64,000 nt of DNA from an uncultured Vampirovibrio sp. (GTDB lineage Bacteria; Cyanobacteriota; Vampirovibrionia; Gastranaerophilales; Gastranaerophilaceae), in contig CAJUAL010000008.1 in the NCBI GenBank assembly GCA_910584405.1, positions 1-64,000 on the forward strand, given 5' to 3'. This document shows positions 1 to 7,320 of the stretch, in pieces. The translations under genes were made by a program, and so were the position numbers. Position 1 is the first letter of the stretch. Each line of letters begins with the position of its first letter. The notes under the pieces were generated by a model. It was not told the origin of the DNA and searched no databases. It saw only the letters and a list, made by a program, of their open reading frames with translations.

Positions 1-2250
1 GGATATAAGTTTGATGGTTGGTATAATGGAACTACTAAGGTTACAAGTGCTAGTCCTTATACATTTGCCGCTACAGCTAATATTACTTTAACTGCTAAGT
101 GGTCCGTTTATAATATAACTATTCCGGTTAATGTTTCTCCTACCGGAGCTGGTACAACATCTCCTAGTCCATTTACTGGACAAGAAGGTTCTATTGTAAA
201 GATTACAGCTACTCCAGCAACAGGATATGAATTTGCTTATTGGACTGATAATGTAGATGATACTCATTATACTAATAATCCTCAACCTGTAACAATGCGA
301 TCAGTTAAAATTTTAACTGCATATTTTACTCTTAAATCTTATACTATTACTTGGAATGGTAATGGTGGTACTCCTAGCAAGTCTAGTAGTTCATTCCATT
401 ACAATGACGCTTTAGGTACACTTCCGACTTGCACTAGAACAGGATATACATTCCTTGGTTGGTACACAGCTTCTAGTGGTGGAACTAAAATTTCTACTAC
501 AACTGTTGTAACTAAAAGTATTACATATTATGCTCAATGGTCAATTAATAGTTATACTTTAACATTTAATCCTAATGGTGGTACTGTAACTCCAACGTCT
601 AAAAGTCTTGAATATAATTCTGCTTATGGTACGTTGCCTACACCTATTAGAGCCTCTGATGCACAATATACTTATACATTCGCTGGATGGTACACTGCCG
701 CTACGGATGGAACACAAGTTACTGCTAATACGACAATGGATGCAGGTAATACTACAATATATGCACATTGGACTGCAACTAAACGGAGTTATACAATAAA
801 TTATCAAACAACATACGGGTCTTTGAATAGGACTAGTCAATCTGTTGCTTATGGGTCGAAAGGCTCTTGTACTTTGACTGTGCCTTCAAATAATGCTCAG
901 TACACTTATACTTTCCAAGGCTGGTATACTGCTGCTAACGGTGGTGGAACTAAAGTTGGTTCTGGATTAACTTTAGAAACTCCTGCAATTAAAGGAACTG
1001 TTACTTATTATGCTTATGTTACTAGAAGTACTAAATCTTACACTCATAGTTTCAATGCAAATGGGGGTGGAACTGTAAGTCCTGCAACTATAACAAAAGC
1101 TTATAATACAGCTCTTGGTACATTGCCTACTGTTAGTCGTACAGGTTATACATTTGTTGGATGGTTTGATACATCTGCTGCAAGTGGTGGTACTCAAGCT
1201 ACAACAGTTACTAAAGTTACTGGAACTAAAACTTGGTATGCTAGATGGTCTATCAATAGTTATACGTTTACATTTGATAAGAATGGTGGTAATACTCCTT
1301 CTACTACAACTATAACTAAAGAATACAATACCGCTGTTGGAACGTTGCCCACTTGTACTAGAAATGCAGATAATACTTATACGTATGCTTTCGCAGGTTG
1401 GTTTGATACTTCCGCATCTAGTGGAGGAACTCAATTAACTACTAGTACTAAGGTAATATCTAATAAAACTTGGTATGCTAGATGGACTCCAACTTATAAA
1501 AATTATACTGTTACTTGGAATGGAAACGGTGGTACTCCTAGTAAGTCTTCTAGTTCATTCCATTATAATGATGCTTTAGGTACATTACCTACGGCAACTA
1601 GAACAGGTTATACGTTTAAAGGTTGGTCTACGTCTAAGACCGGTACAGTAAATGTTAGTACAACGACTAAAGTAACAGCTAATGTTACATATTATGCTGT
1701 TTGGACAATTAATTCTTATACTTGGACATTTGATGCAAATGGAGGTACAGGTGATACAACTAAGACATTAAATTATAATGCTACACTTAGTACATTACCT
1801 ACGGCAAGTAGAGCTTCTACCGCGGCTAATAACTATACATTTGTAGGTTGGTTCGATACTGATGCTTCAACAGGTGGTACTCAGTTGACTACTTCAACAA
1901 AATGTACTGGTAATAAGACTTGGTATGCTAGATGGACTGCATCTACTAGACAGTATAAATTGACAGTTACTGCTGGTACAGGTGGTACAGTTAGTGGTGG
2001 TGGTACTTATAATTACAATGCGTCAGCTACACTAAAAGCTACGGCTAATTCCGGTTATCACTTTGTTAAATGGAGTGATGGTAATACGAGTGCTACGCGG
2101 ACAGTCACTGTAACTAAAAATGCTACTTATACTGCTACATTTGCTCAAGATCCTTATTTGAATCTTGATAAAACAAGTCTTGAATTTGAGGCATCAGGAG
2201 GTACTCAAACTGTTAATGTAACTTCTAATGTTTCTTGGACTGTTTCTTAA
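1..2250 (+). CDS. Tail fibre/adhesin with Listeria-Bacteroides repeats and a terminal half BACON domain (5' end outside window)
   Basis: The reading frame is open from base 1, so the start lies upstream of the window. About eight repeats of 60-80 residues carry the signature G-Y-T-F-x-G-W-[YF] followed by a Gly-rich turn and Y-Y-A-x-W or W-Y-A-R-W, as in the Listeria-Bacteroides (InlB B-type, Flg_new) repeat of surface adhesins. A different GYHFVKW unit follows, then a C-terminal segment (LNLDKTSLEFEASGGTQTV to SWTVS) that is the first half of a BACON domain and stops exactly at the mid-domain loop. BACON proteins in crAss-like phages are tail-associated and thought to bind glycans or host surface; a receptor-binding fibre is the inferred role. 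Transcribed with the downstream adhesin genes. Two repeats (around 347-422 and 1505-1580) are nearly identical as protein but differ at synonymous sites. Confidence 0.8.
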   Translation, partial: GYKFDGWYNGTTKVTSASPYTFAATANITLTAKWSVYNITIPVNVSPTGAGTTSPSPFTGQEGSIVKITATPATGYEFAYWTDNVDDTHYTNNPQPVTMRSVKILTAYFTLKSYTITWNGNGGTPSKSSSSFHYNDALGTLPTCTRTGYTFLGWYTASSGGTKISTTTVVTKSITYYAQWSINSYTLTFNPNGGTVTPTSKSLEYNSAYGTLPTPIRASDAQYTYTFAGWYTAATDGTQVTANTTMDAGNTTIYAHWTATKRSYTINYQTTYGSLNRTSQSVAYGSKGSCTLTVPSNNAQYTYTFQGWYTAANGGGTKVGSGLTLETPAIKGTVTYYAYVTRSTKSYTHSFNANGGGTVSPATITKAYNTALGTLPTVSRTGYTFVGWFDTSAASGGTQATTVTKVTGTKTWYARWSINSYTFTFDKNGGNTPSTTTITKEYNTAVGTLPTCTRNADNTYTYAFAGWFDTSASSGGTQLTTSTKVISNKTWYARWTPTYKNYTVTWNGNGGTPSKSSSSFHYNDALGTLPTATRTGYTFKGWSTSKTGTVNVSTTTKVTANVTYYAVWTINSYTWTFDANGGTGDTTKTLNYNATLSTLPTASRASTAANNYTFVGWFDTDASTGGTQLTTSTKCTGNKTWYARWTASTRQYKLTVTAGTGGTVSGGGTYNYNASATLKATANSGYHFVKWSDGNTSATRTVTVTKNATYTATFAQDPYLNLDKTSLEFEASGGTQTVNVTSNVSWTVS

Positions 2251-2261
2251 ACTATTAAAAA

Positions 2262-2317
2262 TTCCGCAACGCTCTGCAAACCCCAGTAGAGAAGGTGATG
2301 TGGAAGCGTGCGGAACT
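2262..2317 (+). repeat. Dispersed GC-rich element, copy A
   Basis: Intergenic copy of the element family with core CCCCAGTAGAG (2281-2291), then TGTGG and GCGGAACT. It has the best outer stem of any copy: TTCCGC (2262-2267) pairs with GCGGAA (2310-2315), and ACGCT (2269-2273) with AGCGT (2305-2309), with one bulged A. It sits in the gap that separates the two halves of a BACON domain. Confidence 0.75.
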
Positions 2318-2353
2318 CAAAATCTATTTATAAATAATTAAATTTTCATTATT

Positions 2354-3037
2354 ATGAATTCAAATTCTTCTTTAGATGAAAGAGCCACAGCAGTTGAAAT
2401 TGATGGCTTAGTTGATGGAGTTGGTGTACCTGTAATGCGTGCCGGATATGCTTTGAGAGCTAAACCGAGTTGGATTACGTTATCTTCTGTTGAAGGTACA
2501 GGTAATTCACAAGTTGATGTTACTGCTCCTGTCTATAAAGGACGTACAGGTCGTTCAGGATCTATTACTGTAACAGTTGAAGATTTAACGAAAGATGTTG
2601 CAATACAACAGTCAGGTTCTAATATTTGGGACGTTACCACTCAATCTTTAGCTTTCGTTAAAACAGGTGAAGCTAAGAAGTTTACAGGTAATTCTAACTT
2701 GGCTTCTATTACGTTTTCTGTTAATTCAGATGCTTCAAATTGGTTAACTGCTGGTAAATTAGTAGTTGCTACTAAGTCATATAATTCAGGTGCAGCTATC
2801 GAAGGTGACCCGGGAGCAAGTAATGTTTATGCTTTCGAGATTACGTTTACTGCTGCTGCTAATCCAACAGTTAATACTCGTACCGGACATATTACTGTTA
2901 ATGGGCAGAAATATACTGTAACTCAAGCTGCTGGTGATGCTACTTTGTCTGTATCTCCGACTTCTTTGACTTTTGCTGCTGCTGGTGAAACAAAACAGAT
3001 TACGATTACTACCAATACTGCTTGGACGATTTCATAA
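2354..3037 (+). CDS. BACON-domain tail protein, bounded by half domains
   Basis: 227 residues. After a leader of about 35 residues the protein carries a BACON second half (AKPSWITLSSVEGTGNS to DVAIQQSG, about residues 36-91). A middle beta-rich module follows, and the C-terminus (TLSVSPTSLTFAAAGETKQI to NTAWTIS) is a BACON first half that stops at the same point as the upstream gene. The start is the ATG at 2354, in an AT-rich TTATTATG context shared by several genes here. The inferred role is a fibre or adhesin subunit. The arrangement could mean domain complementation between neighbouring proteins, recombination-made cassettes, or decay of one long fibre gene. Confidence 0.7.
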   Translation: MNSNSSLDERATAVEIDGLVDGVGVPVMRAGYALRAKPSWITLSSVEGTGNSQVDVTAPVYKGRTGRSGSITVTVEDLTKDVAIQQSGSNIWDVTTQSLAFVKTGEAKKFTGNSNLASITFSVNSDASNWLTAGKLVVATKSYNSGAAIEGDPGASNVYAFEITFTAAANPTVNTRTGHITVNGQKYTVTQAAGDATLSVSPTSLTFAAAGETKQITITTNTAWTIS

Positions 3038-3061
3038 TCTAATTTTCATTTGAACATTGTG

Positions 3062-3097
3062 GGTCTAGTGGGTACTAAGGTATCTACTAGACCTTTT
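3062..3097 (+). terminator. Hairpin terminator after the BACON gene
   Basis: GGTCTAGT (3062-3069) pairs with ACTAGACC (3086-3093). An inner GGTAC/GTATC stem closes on a TAAG loop, and TTTTCTT follows. It looks like a rho-independent terminator, but it lies between two halves of a BACON domain that are in the same reading frame. Confidence 0.6.
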
Positions 3098-3133
3098 CTT
3101 GTATAAACTAGTTAATCATTAAACGTAATTATT

Positions 3134-3328
3134 ATAGCTAAACCTAGTTGGATTTCTGTTAGTCCTGCAAGTGAAACAAATAATGGCAGTTTTGATGTTG
3201 CTGCTAAAAATACTGGAGCTGCTAGAAACGGTATAATAACCGTAGCAGGAGAAGAGGTAAGTAAAACCGTAACTATTGATCAGAAAATAGGTGCATTTAA
3301 AGTTAAATCTATTAGACTTACAGGTTAA
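3134..3328 (+). pseudogene. BACON second-half fragment with no standard start codon
   Basis: The frame reads ATA-GCT-AAA-CCT and gives AKPSWISVSPASETNNG to VSKTVTIDQ, a clear BACON C-terminal half, then about 12 residues to a TAA at 3326. The sequence before the first codon (AATTATTATA) matches the start context of genes such as those at 4476 and 6575, except that ATG is ATA. It is in the same frame as the preceding gene, 102 bases after that gene's stop, and in the same frame as the gene at 3347, one TAA away. Most likely the remains of a fibre gene that lost its start and gained a stop; rescue by unusual decoding cannot be excluded. Confidence 0.55.
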
Positions 3329-3346
3329 TCAGCAAAACCTACTAAT

Positions 3347-3694
3347 GTGACTATTGGTTCTAAAAAATTTTATTTAGGAGATCAAAATCCATTATCTATT
3401 ATTGTTCCTGATGATGCTATTGGTTTGAATATTCATACCGTTGTAGATTATAAAACTGAGAATATAGGTTCTGGTGGTATTAATATAATTTTTGAGTTCA
3501 GTGATGAACTTAGTGATTTACAAATTGCAACTCAAAATATATCGTCTTATATAAATCTACGTCTAAATGGTTCTCAATTTATAATTTATTGCGGAAATGG
3601 ATTTCCAATAATACCTATTTCTAATAAAATTATTGCTATGTTTAAAAATTCAGTAGGTACATATATTGTAAACTTTGATTTTTATACAGTTTAA
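3347..3694 (+). CDS. Hypothetical beta-rich protein, probably the C-terminal part of the broken fibre gene
   Basis: 115 residues. The only start near the 5' end is GTG at 3347, and the frame continues upstream through SAKPTN to the TAA at 3326, so this may be the distal part of the BACON fragment just before it. The protein alternates hydrophobic and polar residues (for example LSIIVPDDAIGLNIHTVVDY), as in beta-sandwich fibre tips. I do not recognise the family. It ends three bases before the holin-like gene. Confidence 0.45.
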   Translation: MTIGSKKFYLGDQNPLSIIVPDDAIGLNIHTVVDYKTENIGSGGINIIFEFSDELSDLQIATQNISSYINLRLNGSQFIIYCGNGFPIIPISNKIIAMFKNSVGTYIVNFDFYTV

Positions 3695-3697
3695 ACT

Positions 3698-4009
3698 ATG
3701 GAAGAAACAATTGTTTTTAATCTCTTTAATTCTATAAGCTTTGCTTTTATCGCTATTGTGCTTTTAGTTACTTATGGTATTAACGAGATTGCTACTAAGA
3801 TTGCTAAAAAGAAACTACCGAGATACTTCAAGTCTCTTGTTAGCTTAATCGTAGGTATTGTAACTATGGTGCTTTACTTATACAAATTAGATGCTTCATT
3901 GGAAACGGTGCTGCTATCTTTTCTAATATGTACCTTTGGGTATGATTTAATTATCAAACCTATACTCAAAGCTATAAAACGGCATTTTGCTGATTCTAAA
4001 AGCGTATGA
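3698..4009 (+). CDS. Probable holin
   Basis: 103 residues with a hydrophobic N-terminal segment (ISFAFIAIVLLVTYGI), a basic stretch (KIAKKKLPRYFK), a second membrane segment (LVSLIVGIVTMVLYLY), a third (VLLSFLICTFGYDLII) and a basic tail. Size and topology fit a three-span phage holin that would permeabilise the inner membrane at lysis. The call rests on topology alone. No endolysin is obvious next to it, so a membrane-anchored virion or superinfection protein is an alternative. A terminator hairpin follows. Confidence 0.5.
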   Translation: MEETIVFNLFNSISFAFIAIVLLVTYGINEIATKIAKKKLPRYFKSLVSLIVGIVTMVLYLYKLDASLETVLLSFLICTFGYDLIIKPILKAIKRHFADSKSV

Positions 4010-4021
4010 TCGCGGACTAAT

Positions 4022-4058
4022 GAAGTACTATTACTAATCTGTTTAGTGCTTCTTTTTG
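4022..4058 (+). terminator. Rho-independent terminator
   Basis: GAAGTACTA (4022-4030) pairs with TAGTGCTTC (4044-4052, one G-T pair) and TTTTTG follows. It closes the holin-like gene's transcript. Confidence 0.65.
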
Positions 4059-4130
4059 TCGTATAAGGGAAAATCATTGCTCGCTTATATCATCAACTAA
4101 ACGTTCTATTAATGATTTAAATTTCCTAGT

Positions 4131-4373
4131 ATGACATCTGTGACTTATACTAATTTGAATAAACTCTTGTTAATTAGAGATATTCAGGATATTGCTAAAA
4201 CTTATATCAATGATGATAGAAGTTGTTGTTGGATTTGGAAGAATAAAATTGCTGATGTTTATCATATAGGTTATGTTACTTTTATGAATTACATTAGTGT
4301 TCCCTCCATTAATGCGAAAATTGATGAAGTAATTGCTAAAAGAGAATCCTTGAATATAAAATTCAAGTATTGA
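4131..4373 (+). CDS. Hypothetical small protein
   Basis: 80 residues, mixed charge, with a Cys-Cys-Trp core (DRSCCWIWKNKIADVYHIGY). No signal peptide or membrane span. Codon use matches neighbouring genes, which supports expression. It stands between two hairpins and may be its own transcript. I do not recognise the family. Confidence 0.5.
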   Translation: MTSVTYTNLNKLLLIRDIQDIAKTYINDDRSCCWIWKNKIADVYHIGYVTFMNYISVPSINAKIDEVIAKRESLNIKFKY

Positions 4374-4435
4374 TATTAATGTTCATGTTATAAGTCTAAT
4401 TCTTATCATTGCTGATTATAGTAATATATTTGTTG

Positions 4436-4457
4436 TGCGTCTCAATGTCGAGATGCA
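4436..4457 (+). terminator. Hairpin before the 65-residue gene
   Basis: TGCGTCTC pairs with GAGATGCA around a six-base loop. No T-run follows, so this may be a weak terminator or a leader structure 18 bases before the next start. Confidence 0.3.
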
Positions 4458-4475
4458 TTAAAACAAATAATTATT

Positions 4476-4673
4476 ATGACTAACGAAAATGAAACTGGAG
4501 TTAAAGTCCCTAAGGGACAAATTAACTACAACACTGTTGCAGGTTCTCTAGGTCTTGCTGCTTTTGCAGGATTGGGTTTGAAAAATTGGTTTGGTGGAGC
4601 TTGTTGTAACAATCAAGTTGTTGGTCCTGCTGTACCAGATCCGAATGCTACAACTCCTGCCGCTAACGCTTAA
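4476..4673 (+). CDS. Small Gly/Ala-rich membrane-active protein
   Basis: 65 residues. The centre is a short Gly/Ala helix (VAGSLGLAAFAGLGLKNWFGG) followed by a Cys-Cys pair and a Pro/Ala-rich tail (VPDPNATTPAANA). The segment could span or insert into a membrane. The start ATG follows AATTATT, the usual local context. It may be a small virion or lysis accessory protein; function not known. It ends 12 bases before the next gene. Confidence 0.5.
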   Translation: MTNENETGVKVPKGQINYNTVAGSLGLAAFAGLGLKNWFGGACCNNQVVGPAVPDPNATTPAANA

Positions 4674-4685
4674 TCTTAGAGCAAT

Positions 4686-5102
4686 ATGAATAATTCAGAA
4701 CTTGTTGCAGTAGCTGTACGTAAATGGCTTACTCCTATAGTTAAAACTATTGGAGGTGGAATTAAGATTCCTGTTACTTCAGGTATTGGTAAATTTATGA
4801 GTAGTTTCTTTGATTTAGATCTATCTACTTATAATGTTCTTAATGAATTAGATTTTATTATTGAGCCTACACTTGATTATATTATTAAGCCTCAATTGGC
4901 TAAGTTATCTAAGTTCATTCCAGATGAACAGATACCTAAAGTAGTTAATAGTTATCTTGATTCAGCTATAACTAAAGCTACTGCAAAAGGTTCTGTAAAT
5001 ATCTTTGGTTTTGAATTTGAAGCTACGGCTTTTCAGAACCTTAAACGTGAAATTGATAACTCTCTTAAAAATAATGTAAGTCATGATGAAAGACCCGCAT
5101 GA
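4686..5102 (+). CDS. Hypothetical protein, amphipathic helical
   Basis: 138 residues, predominantly helical by composition, with a glycine-rich N-terminal stretch (VKTIGGGIKIPVTSGIGKFM), a central acidic-hydrophobic repeat (NELDFIIEPTLDYIIKPQL) and a conserved-looking VNIFGFEFEATAF. The stop overlaps the start of the next gene by 20 bases, suggesting translational coupling. Probably a small virion protein; family not recognised. Confidence 0.5.
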   Translation: MNNSELVAVAVRKWLTPIVKTIGGGIKIPVTSGIGKFMSSFFDLDLSTYNVLNELDFIIEPTLDYIIKPQLAKLSKFIPDEQIPKVVNSYLDSAITKATAKGSVNIFGFEFEATAFQNLKREIDNSLKNNVSHDERPA

Positions 5103-5514
5103 GCATACTGAAATGCTTCACGAAAACGAAGATGTAAGAAAGAGGGATTGTCGAAAATATAAAGAACTTTACGGTAAACATTTTACTAAAGACTTATGTG
5201 AATGGGCTGTTTCTAAAATGGAAAATCGTAACGACACTCATCATTATTATACTTTAAAGGAAGTTAAAGAGATTTGGTATAAGTATAATATGAATGATAT
5301 TCACAATGCTAATTGGCATGATGTTACCTACGTGATGAATATGGCATACGCTGATTTCTATGGTCTCTTATTTACTGAGCATCATGAATGTGCTATTTAT
5401 GCTTATCTATTCCTCACTGATCCTGATGGATATGAAGGTATAGCATTCCAAAGATGGCTTGCTGATATTAAGGGTAAAGATGAAGATATTCCTTGGAAGA
5501 AGTTCATACAATAG
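5083..5514 (+). CDS. Hypothetical protein, His/Tyr-rich, acidic
   Basis: 143 residues, soluble, rich in His, Tyr, Trp and Asp/Glu, with a middle section HHYYTLKEVKEIWYKYNMND and a C-terminal WLADIKGKDEDIPWKKFIQ. The ATG at 5083 lies inside the end of the previous gene. A strong terminator follows, so this is the last gene of the small cluster begun at 4476. Function not known. Confidence 0.5.
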   Translation: MMKDPHEHTEMLHENEDVRKRDCRKYKELYGKHFTKDLCEWAVSKMENRNDTHHYYTLKEVKEIWYKYNMNDIHNANWHDVTYVMNMAYADFYGLLFTEHHECAIYAYLFLTDPDGYEGIAFQRWLADIKGKDEDIPWKKFIQ

Positions 5515-5563
5515 CATTTAGTCACAGATGTTATTTATATTAAGGCAATTTTAATTATTCCTG

Positions 5564-5600
5564 ATCCGACTGCTAGTTCCGCTAGTAGTCGGATTTTTTT
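5564..5600 (+). terminator. Strong rho-independent terminator
   Basis: ATCCGACT (5564-5571) pairs with AGTCGGAT (5587-5594), with an inner CTAG/CTAG stem around a TTCCG loop, then seven Ts. The same TTCCG loop appears in the hairpin at the end of repeat copy E. Confidence 0.85.
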
Positions 5601-5629
5601 GTTTATAGCAACTTTCTAAATACACAAAT

Positions 5630-6292
5630 ATGAATTATAAAACAAATTGTGTAATGAGTGGTATTTTTATTGCTATATTAAACTTGATTGGTGTTATCGT
5701 TTCATCTATAGGTGTTGTCTTTGTTAAAGAATGGATTGCTAAAAAACGTCGTAAGATTACAACTGATATTCTAGCATCTAAAGCTGAATGTTGGATGCAA
5801 TTAGATAAAATAGCTTCTAATGTTAGGAATGCTCTAAATGCTAAAGGTGTTTATGTAGCATACTTTCATAATGGTGGTAAATTTTGTAATGGTATTAACA
5901 TGGATAAATTTACTGTTATTGCAGAAGATTATGATATTAGTATAACAGATCCTTATAAGGTTCGTTATAATAATGTTCTTACATCTATAATGCCTTATGC
6001 GATTCTACGTTTATATAGAGATAGCAAGTATGTATTTCGTATGAGCAATCTTACTAAATATCATTCTAGTATGTATGTTGGAGATCTTAGATCACGTGGA
6101 TGTAATACTGCTGTAAGTATTCTTATTCGTGATTTAAAATCTGATATGCCTATTGGATTTTTAAGTGCTGAGTTTAAAGAAGACTTTGAACCTAGTACCG
6201 ATATGATGCAAATATTTTGGAAAAATCATAATCGTATTTCTCGTAATATGACTATGGTTATAGATGTGACAGAAGACACTCATAAAAACTAA
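5630..6292 (+). CDS. Membrane-anchored protein with a GAF-like soluble domain
   Basis: 220 residues. One N-terminal membrane span (about residues 10-33, FIAILNLIGVIVSSIGVVFV) is followed by a basic stop-transfer stretch (KKRRK) and a mixed alpha/beta domain with VYVAYFHNGGKFCNGINM and a late PIGFLSAEF, which resembles the core of GAF-like sensor domains. The fold suggestion is a judgement from pattern only. It would sit in the inner membrane with the domain in the cytoplasm. Its place among lysis-region genes allows a role in lysis timing or exclusion, which is not shown by the sequence. Confidence 0.45.
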   Translation: MNYKTNCVMSGIFIAILNLIGVIVSSIGVVFVKEWIAKKRRKITTDILASKAECWMQLDKIASNVRNALNAKGVYVAYFHNGGKFCNGINMDKFTVIAEDYDISITDPYKVRYNNVLTSIMPYAILRLYRDSKYVFRMSNLTKYHSSMYVGDLRSRGCNTAVSILIRDLKSDMPIGFLSAEFKEDFEPSTDMMQIFWKNHNRISRNMTMVIDVTEDTHKN

Positions 6293-6298
6293 TATACC

Positions 6299-6565
6299 AT
6301 GACAGTTATTTACGCAAGAACTAGTTTACCGCCTAGGTGTGGTAGGGGTTCAAAAAATCTAAAGAACGTTATTCGAGTTACTAATAAATATGTTAATTGT
6401 GGTCCTTGGCATGGAGTTGTTCTCGTTAAGAATCGTCCTATCATAAAAGGTTCTAAACCAGATACTCCAACACTTGAACTTTCAACTGATCATATGAAAT
6501 TTATCCCTCGTGGTGAAACTAAAGAGTTAGGTATTTTAACTAATAAAACTTGGCGAATTGTTTAA
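6299..6565 (+). CDS. Small protein ending in a BACON first half
   Basis: 88 residues. The N-terminal 50 residues are basic with three Cys. The C-terminal 32 (TLELSTDHMKFIPRGETKEL to NKTWRIV) align with the first half of BACON and stop at the same position as the genes ending at 2250 and 3037. Unlike those cases, no second half follows: the next gene starts nine bases on with unrelated sequence. It may dock to a partner that carries the second half, or be a truncated remnant. Confidence 0.5.
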   Translation: MTVIYARTSLPPRCGRGSKNLKNVIRVTNKYVNCGPWHGVVLVKNRPIIKGSKPDTPTLELSTDHMKFIPRGETKELGILTNKTWRIV

Positions 6566-6574
6566 TGTATTATT

Positions 6575-7315
6575 ATGGCAACACTTAATCAACTAGGAAG
6601 TAAAATTTCTAATATATTAGGTAAGCCGGGTGATCATAGCATTCAAGAAAGAGCAAAGAGTGCATGTAAGTCGCTCTTTGCTACTTTTATTCGTCAAAGT
6701 ATTGAACGTAATGGTGTAGATGAGGTTCTTAAAGTTAGCTTTAATGTGCCTTTAATCTGTATTCCGCTTACTGATTTAGAAAATACCTATGCTGGAATTG
6801 GTGCTAAAGATATGATTCTTACTACTGAGCATCGAGTTCCAACGCCTTTACGTATGCCTAATGATGCACCGTTTCTTCATGTATATACACAACATGATGA
6901 TGGTAGTTTTATTACATATAAATACGCTAGTAATAGCATAGTTCCTCTCTTGACCACAGTCTATTCCCCTATTGGGGTTTGGGGAGTTTATCAAGTCATT
7001 AATGGTAAACTTAAAATTATCATCAAAAATACTCTCAAAAACTTTGAGATTGATGCTAAAAATTATAAGTTTGTAACGATTGTGTTTGTAGCTGAAAATC
7101 CTGAAGATGTTATTACTATGTATATGGAAGATGATGGTCAAGATATTGAACTTCCACTTCCAGCAGATATGATAGAAAGAATAATATATGAGGTTCTAAG
7201 AACTGAATTTGGTATTAAGCCTACAGAACATGAAGTTAAGATTATTAGTGATAGCACTTATGCTCCTAATGATCCTAATGGAACTCAACGTTTAATCCAT
7301 AATAAAGTAGAATAA
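6575..7315 (+). CDS. Probable tail ring/connector-region virion protein
   Basis: 246 residues, soluble, with no recognised catalytic motif. The C-terminal half has an acidic strand-rich section (DVITMYMEDDGQDIELPLP) and a helix (MIERIIYEVLRTEFGIKP). By position, upstream of the adaptor-like and muzzle-like genes, it matches the set of ring proteins that form the tail barrel in crAss001-type virions; this is context inference. Repeat copy J is translated in frame as roughly VPLLTTVYSPIGVWG (about residues 122-138). Confidence 0.45.
   Translation: MATLNQLGSKISNILGKPGDHSIQERAKSACKSLFATFIRQSIERNGVDEVLKVSFNVPLICIPLTDLENTYAGIGAKDMILTTEHRVPTPLRMPNDAPFLHVYTQHDDGSFITYKYASNSIVPLLTTVYSPIGVWGVYQVINGKLKIIIKNTLKNFEIDAKNYKFVTIVFVAENPEDVITMYMEDDGQDIELPLPADMIERIIYEVLRTEFGIKPTEHEVKIISDSTYAPNDPNGTQRLIHNKVE
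6939..6991 (-). repeat. Dispersed GC-rich element, copy J (inside a gene)
   Basis: Read on the - strand it gives CCCCAATAGGGG, then GACTGTGGTC (a 3-bp hairpin shared with copy G), then GAGAGGAACT. It lies antisense inside the 6575-7315 gene and adds no stop to it. Confidence 0.65.
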
Positions 7316-7320
7316 ACTAT

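Noticed and set aside
1..3037. Diversity-generating retroelement acting on the fibre genes
   Set aside because: No reverse transcriptase or adenine-specific variable/template repeat pair is present in the window.
2250..3700. Stop-codon reassignment (TAG or TGA recoding as in some crAss-like phages) to join the BACON halves
   Set aside because: The interrupting codons are TAA, and large genes elsewhere end normally at TAA, TAG or TGA without open continuation.
6325..6345. GTGTGGTAGGGGTTC as a further copy of the dispersed element
   Set aside because: It lacks the CCCC-RRTA core and the GGAACT flanks.
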